Assembly: GCA_947472115.1 (NCBI GenBank) | Contig: CANIZU010000049.1 | Coordinates: forward strand, 1-10,761 | From: Flavobacteriales bacterium | GTDB lineage: Bacteria; Bacteroidota; Bacteroidia; NS11-12g; UBA955 | Length of the DNA stretch: 10,761 nucleotides | Direction: 5' to 3' | Shown here: piece after piece, positions 1 through 5,839 of the stretch | Numbering within the stretch: the first letter of the stretch is position 1 | Layout of the letters: the number at the start of each line of letters is the position of its first letter | The notes under the pieces: model-generated | The model's database searches: none | Told to the model about the DNA's origin: nothing | The model's input: the letters and a program-made list of their open reading frames with translations, nothing else | Position numbers and translations under genes: made by a program

Positions 1-1
1 C

Positions 2-130
2 AACCAAAGAATGTGGGTATTAAGGAATCATTTGGCCGATATGAACAGCGAAGAAGCCATGAATACCTTCCTTAAATACATGCAGAATACAAAGGATAAC
101 AACGAGTTCCTCATTAGCATGAATAGATAA
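2..130 (+). CDS. rho: Transcription termination factor Rho, C-terminal end only (5' truncated)
   Basis: The reading frame open from the left edge encodes 42 residues and stops with TAA at 128-130. Rho is a hexameric RNA-dependent ATPase that releases nascent transcripts in the cytoplasm. The fragment matches the known Rho C-terminus: RMWVLRNHL near its start corresponds to the E. coli KMWILRKII segment. It is followed by the AM-x-FL helix (EEAMNTFLKYM) and a terminal TK-x-N-x-x-F-x-x-x-M pattern (TKDNNEFLISMN). All RNA-binding and Walker motifs lie outside the window, so integrity of the gene cannot be judged. The next gene lies 82 bp downstream on the same strand, and no clear intrinsic terminator separates them. 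Identification rests on motif recall from the family, but the match is position-for-position over about 35 residues. Confidence 0.88.
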   Translation, partial: NQRMWVLRNHLADMNSEEAMNTFLKYMQNTKDNNEFLISMNR

Positions 131-199
131 TCCTACACTGCGAAAAAAATGTGCAAAACCCGTGTAATAGGAGGTGAATTCTGTTGTTTTTTTGAAAAA

Positions 200-207
200 T
201 ATATTTG
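200..207 (+). promoter_or_regulatory. Bacteroidota-type -7 promoter element (TATATTTG)
   Basis: TATATTTG is an exact match to the Bacteroidota -7 consensus TAnnTTTG. It ends 5 nt before the ATG at 213, so a transcript initiated at the usual distance would have almost no leader. There is no TTG at the canonical ~20-nt spacing, but one lies at 184-186, 13 nt upstream. Confidence 0.5.
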
Positions 208-212
208 AAGAG

Positions 213-551
213 ATGGACAAGCCTAAAGTTGTTATTGAGTACGCCAAATTGTCGCCCGAATTGCTTGATTTATTCGACGAGACTTTTCCCACCGGCGTAA
301 CGGGAAAAACGGTTCGATATCCCAATTCAAAAGGGGAGATTGTAACGGCCGTAAGATTAGAAACGGAATCAACCAGTTATTTGGTTAAGCTGAGTACGCG
401 CGCAAAAGAAATTCTCTCTGATGAGGATTTGGATGCATTGATACGCAGTTCTACCAAGTCGAAGGGAGACGATGAAGAAGAGGAAGCAGAAGAGGAGGAG
501 GAAGAAGCCGAAGACGATCCGCGCAAAGCTAGCACGGATGATGAAGATTAA
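213..551 (+). CDS. Small conserved-type hypothetical protein with a poly-acidic C-terminal tail
   Basis: This encodes 112 residues of unknown function, predicted cytoplasmic: no signal peptide or membrane segment is visible. Residues 1-75 look like a compact folded domain (start MDKPKVVIEYAKLSPELL; later YPNSKGEIVTAVRLE and YLVKLS). Residues 86-112 are a low-complexity tail of Glu/Asp/Ala with runs of four and six Glu, which would be disordered and strongly negative. I chose the ATG at 213. A GTG at 174 would add 13 residues, but it overlaps a Shine-Dalgarno-like AGGAGG at zero spacing, and the exact -7 element lies between the two starts. The gene follows rho on the same strand and ends at a strong terminator. 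The acidic tail could suggest binding to basic proteins or mimicry of nucleic acid, but that is inference only. Confidence 0.75.
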   Translation: MDKPKVVIEYAKLSPELLDLFDETFPTGVTGKTVRYPNSKGEIVTAVRLETESTSYLVKLSTRAKEILSDEDLDALIRSSTKSKGDDEEEEAEEEEEEAEDDPRKASTDDED

Positions 552-572
552 TTTCTGATTCAATTGATATTC

Positions 573-599
573 AAAGGGCTCTGTAAGAGCCCTTTTTTT
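573..599 (+). terminator. Intrinsic terminator after the acidic-tail protein gene
   Basis: A perfect 10-bp stem (573-582 with 586-595, core GGGCTCT/AGAGCCC) closes a 3-nt loop and runs into seven T residues (593-599). It starts 21 bp after the stop codon and should end the transcript that includes the acidic-tail gene. Confidence 0.9.
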
Positions 600-610
600 A
601 TTTTTAGGTT

Positions 611-618
611 TACCTTTG
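611..618 (+). promoter_or_regulatory. Bacteroidota-type -7 promoter element (TACCTTTG)
   Basis: TACCTTTG matches TAnnTTTG exactly. It lies just after the T-run of the preceding terminator and ends 6 nt before the ATG at 625, which again implies a near-leaderless transcript. No TTG element is visible at a plausible upstream spacing. Confidence 0.5.
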
Positions 619-624
619 TTCAAT

Positions 625-1329
625 ATGAATTTTACTGCTGTAATTACCGGTGCTAGCAAGGGGATAGGTTTTTCTGTAGCCCAAAGATTGGCTGAAGCGG
701 GGTTCTCTTTATTCATCGTAGGAAGAGATAATAATAGATTGTCTGATGCAAAATCTCAGTTGCTTTCAGCGGGTGCGCCAGAAGTAAATACTTTTTCTGG
801 CGATTTGTCCCAGTCTGATGTCGCCAAAGATTGTGTTGCAGCAATTGCAAATACCTGGGATTCTCTAACGGTTTTGGTGAACAACGCAGGCGTTTTCTTG
901 CCAGGGACAATGATGGAAGAAGCGGACGGTCAGTTTGAAACCTTAATGACAACCAACATGAATTCAGCGTATCATGTAACCAAAGGTTTGTGGCCATTAT
1001 TGAAATTATCCAAGAGAGCCCATGTTTTTAATATGTGTAGCATCGCGAGTATCACAGCCTATGCCGCTGGTGGGAGTTATTCTGTTTCTAAGTTTGCCAT
1101 GCTTGGATTTAGTAAATCACTGCGGTTGGAAGGGATGCCTCATGATATCCGCGTAACCGCTATTTTGCCAGGCGCAACCTTAACAGATAGTTGGGCTGGC
1201 GTGGATTTGCCATCCTCTCGATTCATGAAGCCTGCAGATGTTGCAAATACTGTATATTCAGCATTTTTGATGAATGAAACTACCGTAATGGAAGAAGTGG
1301 TATTGCGACCGATTTTGGGCGATATTTGA
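625..1329 (+). CDS. Short-chain dehydrogenase/reductase (SDR family, classical type)
   Basis: The 234-residue protein is a complete classical SDR, a soluble NAD(P)-dependent oxidoreductase; the substrate cannot be read from sequence. The Rossmann cofactor motif TGASKGIG is at residues 8-15, NNAG at 86-89 and the structural Asn at about 111. The catalytic Ser139 and the YxxxK pair Tyr152/Lys156 are present with the usual 13-residue Ser-Tyr spacing, followed by PG at 182-183. Arg34 after the second beta strand (VGRD) would favour NADPH; that is inference. Length is typical for 3-oxoacyl-ACP reductase-like SDRs, but nothing nearby suggests fatty-acid synthesis. I chose ATG 625 over an in-frame TTG at 616 because the latter sits inside the -7 element. 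The gene stands alone between a terminator and a new promoter. Confidence 0.9.
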   Translation: MNFTAVITGASKGIGFSVAQRLAEAGFSLFIVGRDNNRLSDAKSQLLSAGAPEVNTFSGDLSQSDVAKDCVAAIANTWDSLTVLVNNAGVFLPGTMMEEADGQFETLMTTNMNSAYHVTKGLWPLLKLSKRAHVFNMCSIASITAYAAGGSYSVSKFAMLGFSKSLRLEGMPHDIRVTAILPGATLTDSWAGVDLPSSRFMKPADVANTVYSAFLMNETTVMEEVVLRPILGDI

Positions 1330-1459
1330 CCTTGATTTGGGTGGTGTGCTTTCGCTAGCTGATCTGCGCTTTTTTGCGTTTTGTTTAGAATCATTGTATC
1401 ATTTTATGCAATTTTTTTGTCATCCTGATTTCATAGATTAAGGATTGATACTTTTTTAT

Positions 1460-1467
1460 TATATTTG
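1460..1467 (+). promoter_or_regulatory. Bacteroidota-type -7 promoter element (TATATTTG) for the secreted-protein gene
   Basis: TATATTTG is an exact TAnnTTTG match. It ends 19 nt before the ATG at 1487, leaving a short A-rich leader (AAACACTAAAAACAG), which is typical of well-translated Bacteroidota genes. The 157-bp gap upstream (1330-1486) otherwise holds no gene. It shows only a weak CGC-T6-GCG hairpin near 1369-1380 that I would not call a terminator. Confidence 0.65.
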
Positions 1468-1486
1468 CATTAAACACTAAAAACAG

Positions 1487-2845
1487 ATGAAAAAATTAGT
1501 ACTTTCATTCGCCGCGTTGATCGGATTAACCACCGGGGCGATTGCTCAAACAGCAGAGCTTAACATTTCTGATGCTCAGAAAAACATTTCAGTTAACAAG
1601 ACTTCTTACATCCTAAAGGATAAGAAATTGGTGCCAAGCCGTCGTGCAGATGTATACAGCGACTGGTACAATTTTACTGGATCTTACGAAGAAGGTACTT
1701 TGTTGGGTCAGAAATTAGATCGTTTTGTGAACTTTATCCAACCTGATTCAAATCTTTACACTGTATATTCTGATGGTAAAAAATCTCCAACAGCTTGGCA
1801 CTTGATTGGTTCGACTTTCGATCCAAAAGATAGTAACTACATGGCTTCAGGTAAAAGCGTATTGACTCGTTTCAATCCTTACACCGTTGATTCATTGGCG
1901 TTTACACAATTTTATATCCGTCAGGCAGATCAAATGACCGTAAATGGGAAATTGGTAGATATCGTTGATACAGTTTATATCCAGTATTTCAATATTGGTG
2001 GAATTAAAGTGGGTGGATACTCTTACAAGGCCAACCCTGGCGTAACTTATCGTTATGCGACTCCTGCGGTTGACAATTTGTCTTTCAAATCTTTGATGAA
2101 TAGTACTGCACTCAAAACAGATACGCTTTTATTGAAAAAATCAGATGCTGATAGTTTGGTGTTGGAAAATGGTACTCCAAAATCTTTTGTCGGACGTGGG
2201 ATCCAAATCCCAGTGAATCTGAAGTCTCAGTCAACAAACGGAGCAAACAATTCTGCCAATTTATTCGCATTTAATATTGTTTTCAAACCGATGCAAAAAT
2301 CAAACTTGGGTGATATCGGTATCGCTTATGATGGTTCTGCTTGGATGAAATACAACTTGTACGGTTTGAGCTTGGCTTCATTAACAGGCCACGCGCAAGA
2401 AATCATCTCTACCAATAAGATCAATAACATGTTTGTTTGTAATTCTCAAGTACGTTATGGTCAAACCTTGTTTGGTTTCTTGAAGTCTTACTTGCCAGGT
2501 ACTATTTGGACAAATTCTTTTTTCTTCCCGAACTTCGTTCACATCACAACCCCAAACTTGTCAACCAACAAAATCAACTCTGGTATCACTGGTATCCAAG
2601 TTTATCCTAACCCAGCTGCTAGCAATGCACAAGTTGATGTTGTTTTTGACTTGAGTGCAAATTCAATGGTTAAAACTGTTGTAACCGACATGAATGGTCG
2701 TGTTGTATTGAGCAACGAAGCCAAGCAATATGTTGCCGGTCAAAACGCTGTTGTTGTTAACACCAACGGTTTGTCTAGTGGTATTTACATGGTGACATTG
2801 GAAAGTGCTGCTGGTCGTATGAGCAGTAAATTGACAGTAAACTAA
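1487..2845 (+). CDS. Secreted protein of unknown function with a T9SS type A C-terminal sorting domain
   Basis: The 452-residue precursor has a classic signal peptide: KK at 2-3, a hydrophobic core at about 4-18, and AIA before Gln21 as the likely cleavage site. The last 84 residues (369-452) form a T9SS type A sorting domain, with the hallmark VYPNPA at its start, DMNGRVV in the middle, GIYMV, and the closing KLTV. The protein should therefore cross the inner membrane by Sec and the outer membrane by the Por machinery, ending on the surface or outside the cell. Residues 21-368 match no family I recognise; they are rich in Ser, Thr, Asn and aromatic residues, with one Cys. All ten arginines use CGT, and the gene has its own promoter and a strong terminator, so I infer high expression. 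Function could be structural or adhesive; this is open. Confidence 0.88.
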   Translation: MKKLVLSFAALIGLTTGAIAQTAELNISDAQKNISVNKTSYILKDKKLVPSRRADVYSDWYNFTGSYEEGTLLGQKLDRFVNFIQPDSNLYTVYSDGKKSPTAWHLIGSTFDPKDSNYMASGKSVLTRFNPYTVDSLAFTQFYIRQADQMTVNGKLVDIVDTVYIQYFNIGGIKVGGYSYKANPGVTYRYATPAVDNLSFKSLMNSTALKTDTLLLKKSDADSLVLENGTPKSFVGRGIQIPVNLKSQSTNGANNSANLFAFNIVFKPMQKSNLGDIGIAYDGSAWMKYNLYGLSLASLTGHAQEIISTNKINNMFVCNSQVRYGQTLFGFLKSYLPGTIWTNSFFFPNFVHITTPNLSTNKINSGITGIQVYPNPAASNAQVDVVFDLSANSMVKTVVTDMNGRVVLSNEAKQYVAGQNAVVVNTNGLSSGIYMVTLESAAGRMSSKLTVN

Positions 2846-2864
2846 TCACTTATTATATCTGTTG

Positions 2865-2894
2865 AAAAGAGCCGGGCTTGCCCGGCTCTTTTTT
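2865..2894 (+). terminator. Strong intrinsic terminator after the secreted-protein gene
   Basis: A perfect 12-bp stem (2865-2876 with 2881-2892, core GAGCCGGG/CCCGGCTC) encloses a CTTG loop and ends in a T-run at 2889-2894. It lies 19 bp after the stop codon. The stem's A and T flanks make it nearly symmetrical, so it could also act on the other strand, although no gene converges here. Confidence 0.93.
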
Positions 2895-2907
2895 GTTTGT
2901 AAACATC

Positions 2908-2915
2908 GAATTTTG
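2908..2915 (+). promoter_or_regulatory. Probable -7 promoter element (GAATTTTG) for the outer-membrane protein gene
   Basis: GAATTTTG differs from TAnnTTTG only at the first base. It starts 13 bp after the upstream terminator's T-run and ends 6 nt before the ATG at 2922. A TTTG at 2892-2895, partly within the terminator T-run, lies 12 nt upstream. The promoter call is tentative because the match is imperfect. Confidence 0.35.
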
Positions 2916-2921
2916 TTCTAC

Positions 2922-4448
2922 ATGCTGGACCCAAAAGTAAATCGATGTTTGAATGGCTTTGTCTTTTGGATCGTATTTGGGTTTTTTAACTTTTGGTCGG
3001 GGTCAATAGCCAAAATCAACGCACAAACGTTTGAAGGAATACAAAATAGCAACTTCGCTGGCGTTCATTCAGTTTATTCAAATCCTGCCTTGCTAACCTC
3101 CATGGCTTATAAGCGACATGCGAATATTTCTACCTTGGGGTTTGAAGTCAATAATAACATGTTCGTGATCACGGCGCCATTTACGCTTTGGCAAGCAATA
3201 ACAGGAAATGTTCCAGCGCAATTTCAAAACGCCAACGGCAAAGTTCATTGGCAAAAAGACTTTCTAAAACAACAGCCCATTGGCACTTCTGGATGGGGTA
3301 GTGTTTCGGCAGAATACAGAGGTCCGGCGTATGCCAATCGTATCGGAAAGCGGTTTGTATGGTCTACCCATAGCAGAACCAGAACGCAAGTTTCTGTAAG
3401 AAATGTCTCTACCGGGTTACTGGATTACGGCCGGGTTTTGTTTGATACTTCAATGCGAGGCAAAAACGGGAATTTGGACCAACGGTCATCGTTGCCATTT
3501 TCGTTTCAAGCGAATGCCTATCAAGAACTTGGAGCTTCACTGGCGGCGGCCATCATAGATTCAAAAAAGTTAAAAATATCCATAGGAGGTACGGCGAAAT
3601 ACCTAATGGGTTTAGGGCATTACTCCATCGTGTCAGAAGGAATGCAACTCCGCACTTTCGGACGTGATTCAATTCAGTTCATGCAGAGCAATGTACAGGT
3701 GTCGTATTCTGAAACTCAGGTATTTAAACGGATTATGAGTGGATTAATTGGTGGTTTGCCATCATTTAGAAATATAATGGGTCATGGCATTGGCTTTGAT
3801 TTGGGATTTACGGTGGAAGGCGGAAAAGGCGGCGGAACGGCTCAATTCAAAGATCGATGGCTGGGCGATCCAACCGCGCGTAACTACCATTGGAGATTGG
3901 CCGCTTCCGTGACAGATTTTGGGAAGTTGAGTTATGGCAGTCAGGTAAATACGTTCTCTTTTAGTAATGTAACGCCGGTAACACTAAAAACGGATTCTGC
4001 ATTTTTCGGGGCATTTCAACAAGGGGGTAGCGCTGGATATACCTATCTGGAAGAGTTTGCAAAGAAGAGTATGAATTACAAACAGGAAAGCGGCACCATG
4101 AGATTTGTTCTTCCCACCCAATTGCATGTTCAAGGCGATCTGAGAATCATGGCGGGGTTTTATACCGCTTTTCATTGGCAACAGTCGTTACTTTCGCTGA
4201 AGTCCGTAGGATTTAGACAGCCATCGTCGTTAGTAATCGTCCCTCGATTAGAAACAAAGTGGCTTGAGGTGTCGATGCCTGTCGGTTTGACCAACGATTA
4301 TCGCAAAGGGAATATCGGCGCTTGTGTTAGGGTAGGCCCAATATTTCTCGGGTCAGACAATTTTCTTTCCAATATGATGTCGAACAACATCAAAGGCATG
4401 AACGTATACTTCGGCCTAAGCTCGTCCATCGGGAAAATTAAGAAGTAA
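2922..4448 (+). CDS. Predicted outer-membrane beta-barrel protein, DUF5723-like
   Basis: The 508-residue precursor begins with a charged stretch and a very aromatic hydrophobic core (residues 13-26, FVFWIVFGFFNFW region), with a likely cleavage after INA before Gln35. The mature start resembles the DUF5723 family: a Gln-rich lead-in, then SNPA at 53-56, the conserved early Asn-Pro-Ala seen in this group and in PorV/FadL-like barrels. Alternating hydrophobic/polar strands rich in Gly and aromatics fill the rest, consistent with an outer-membrane barrel. The protein ends in LSSSIGKIKK, without the usual terminal Phe. I chose ATG 2922; the longer frame from 2862 begins inside the terminator hairpin. 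Its substrate or partner is unknown. It follows the T9SS-cargo gene, but a strong terminator separates them. The family assignment is from memory of sequence style. Confidence 0.7.
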   Translation: MLDPKVNRCLNGFVFWIVFGFFNFWSGSIAKINAQTFEGIQNSNFAGVHSVYSNPALLTSMAYKRHANISTLGFEVNNNMFVITAPFTLWQAITGNVPAQFQNANGKVHWQKDFLKQQPIGTSGWGSVSAEYRGPAYANRIGKRFVWSTHSRTRTQVSVRNVSTGLLDYGRVLFDTSMRGKNGNLDQRSSLPFSFQANAYQELGASLAAAIIDSKKLKISIGGTAKYLMGLGHYSIVSEGMQLRTFGRDSIQFMQSNVQVSYSETQVFKRIMSGLIGGLPSFRNIMGHGIGFDLGFTVEGGKGGGTAQFKDRWLGDPTARNYHWRLAASVTDFGKLSYGSQVNTFSFSNVTPVTLKTDSAFFGAFQQGGSAGYTYLEEFAKKSMNYKQESGTMRFVLPTQLHVQGDLRIMAGFYTAFHWQQSLLSLKSVGFRQPSSLVIVPRLETKWLEVSMPVGLTNDYRKGNIGACVRVGPIFLGSDNFLSNMMSNNIKGMNVYFGLSSSIGKIKK

Positions 4449-4505
4449 AGGTCTGATTGCGTAAATTCAGAAGTTAGAGTAAAAGTTCACAATCGACAAC
4501 GGTTA

Positions 4506-4527
4506 CGACCCTTAATCGACCCTTAAT
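4506..4527. repeat. 11-bp perfect tandem duplication spanning the murA stop codon
   Basis: The unit CGACCCTTAAT occurs twice head-to-tail (4506-4516 and 4517-4527) and is followed by CGA, the start of a third copy. The right copy contains the murA stop (TTA on the plus strand at 4523-4525), so the duplication leaves the protein unchanged. It lies in the 74-bp convergent gap, which shows no clear terminator hairpin for either gene. Confidence 0.85.
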
Positions 4528-5830
4528 CGATGCGGGTAATCTTCGCACCCAAAGCGTTTAATCTTTCTTCGATGCGCTCATAGCCACGATCAATTTGTTC
4601 GATGTTTTTAATCGTGCTCTTGCCTTTTGCACTCATCGCAGCAATCAATAGAGCTACACCCGCTCTAATGTCGGGAGAACTCATTGTAATGCCTTTTAAC
4701 TGGGTTCTGCGGTCCAATCCTATCACGGTGCAACGGTGAGGATCGCAAAGTATGATCTGTGCACCCATGTCGATTAGATTGTCGACGAAAAACAGACGAC
4801 TTTCAAACATCTTCTGATGGATCAAAACAGTTCCTCTAGCCTGGGTGGCTGTTACCAAAGCAATCGAAATCAAATCCGGGGTAAATCCTGGCCAGATTTG
4901 ATCAGAAACGGTTAATATAGAGCCATCAATAAACGTATCGATTTCATAATGGTCCATCGCAGGGATATAAATATCGTCGCCGCGAATTTCCAATTTCACC
5001 CCCAATCGTTGGAACATTTTGGGGATGATACCTAGCATATCAATTCGACATCCCTTTAATGTAATTTCACTTTGAGTGATTGCCGCCATACCAATAAAAC
5101 TGCCAATTTCGATCATGTCGGGTAAGCAGCGGTGTTCGCATCCGTGAAGTGCAGTAACCCCTTCGATGGTGAGTTGGTTTGAGCCGATGCCAGTGATTTT
5201 GGCGCCCATGCTATTGAGCATCAAACAAAGCTGTTGCAAATAAGGTTCGCAAGCGGCATTGTAAATGGTGGTGATACCTTCAGCCAAGACGGCGGCCATT
5301 AAAATGTTCGCAGTTCCGGTAACCGAAGCCTCGTCCAAAAGCATATAACAGCCTTTTAGATTATCGGCTGATACTTTGTAGAAGTTGTTTTCTGCCTGGA
5401 ACTCAAATTTAGCGCCCAGCTTGATGAATCCTTCAAAGTGCGTATCTAAACGCCTACGACCGATTTTGTCGCCCCCGGGCGATGGGATATAACCGCGGCC
5501 GAAGCGCGACAACAAAGGGCCCACGATCATAATGGAGCCGCGAAGTGCAGCACCTTGTTTTTTGAAATCTTCACTATTTAGGAATTCAAGGTCGATGTCC
5601 TTGGCGATAAAAGTAAAAGAACCCCTTTCATTGCGGGTTACTTTCACACCCAAACTCTGCAATAGCTCAATGAGCTTAAGTACGTCGCGGATTTCTGGGA
5701 TATTGGTAATTGTAACTGGATCGGGAGTAAGTAAGACGGCGCAAACGACCTGAAGCGCTTCGTTTTTTGCCCCCTGAGGGATGATTTCGCCTTTGAGTTT
5801 GTGTCCGCCCTCGATTTCAAAAATTGCCAT
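4523..5830 (-). CDS. murA: UDP-N-acetylglucosamine 1-carboxyvinyltransferase MurA (Cys-to-Asp active-site variant)
   Basis: MurA transfers enolpyruvate from PEP to UDP-GlcNAc in the cytoplasm, the first committed step of peptidoglycan synthesis. The 435-residue length is near the family's usual 420-435, and the two-domain inverted alpha/beta fold is covered end to end. Visible key residues are Lys22-Asn23 (KNEAL), the mobile loop PGGDKIGRRRLD at 118-129, WPGF near 313-316 with Asp319 as the catalytic-base equivalent, Arg345 (FESR) and Arg389 (DIRAG). The residue aligned with E. coli Cys115 is Asp121, the substitution known to make MurA insensitive to fosfomycin in Mycobacterium and Chlamydia. 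The gene starts 9 bp after the DUF4290 stop codon and is almost certainly co-transcribed with it. The EPSP synthase AroA is a relative, but the UDP-GlcNAc-type loop and length favour MurA clearly. Confidence 0.96.
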   Translation of the reverse strand: MAIFEIEGGHKLKGEIIPQGAKNEALQVVCAVLLTPDPVTITNIPEIRDVLKLIELLQSLGVKVTRNERGSFTFIAKDIDLEFLNSEDFKKQGAALRGSIMIVGPLLSRFGRGYIPSPGGDKIGRRRLDTHFEGFIKLGAKFEFQAENNFYKVSADNLKGCYMLLDEASVTGTANILMAAVLAEGITTIYNAACEPYLQQLCLMLNSMGAKITGIGSNQLTIEGVTALHGCEHRCLPDMIEIGSFIGMAAITQSEITLKGCRIDMLGIIPKMFQRLGVKLEIRGDDIYIPAMDHYEIDTFIDGSILTVSDQIWPGFTPDLISIALVTATQARGTVLIHQKMFESRLFFVDNLIDMGAQIILCDPHRCTVIGLDRRTQLKGITMSSPDIRAGVALLIAAMSAKGKSTIKNIEQIDRGYERIEERLNALGAKITRID

Positions 5831-5839
5831 AGTGAGTTA

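Noticed and set aside
132..171. Imperfect hairpin CCTACAC / GTGTAATAGG after rho
   Set aside because: Large loop, bulged stem and no following T-run at the right place; not a credible intrinsic terminator.
174..212. GTG start at 174 extending the acidic-tail protein by 13 residues
   Set aside because: The SD-like AGGAGG overlaps the GTG itself, and an exact -7 element lies between it and ATG 213; the extension (VVFLKNIF-like) looks like translated promoter. Not fully excluded.
20..325. Minus-strand frame antisense to rho's end and the acidic-tail gene
   Set aside because: No recognisable motif, and it spans two genes with better coding evidence on the plus strand. Other antisense frames (for example 369-716, 713-997, 1140-1394, 3984-4181, 7569-7784, 9647-9841) were dismissed for the same reason.
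616..624. TTG start at 616 for the SDR
   Set aside because: It lies inside the TACCTTTG element; ATG 625 gives a normal SDR N-terminus.
1330..1486. Search for a terminator, small RNA or riboswitch in the 157-bp gap
   Set aside because: Only a 3-bp CGC/GCG stem around a T-run was found; apart from the -7 element nothing is supported.
2862..2921. TTG start at 2862 for the outer-membrane protein
   Set aside because: The extra 20 codons are the terminator hairpin read as protein; a signal peptide begins properly at ATG 2922.
1487..4448. Secreted protein plus DUF5723-like barrel as a dedicated secretion pair
   Set aside because: Attractive, but a strong terminator separates them and T9SS cargo uses the general Por machinery; no direct evidence links the two.
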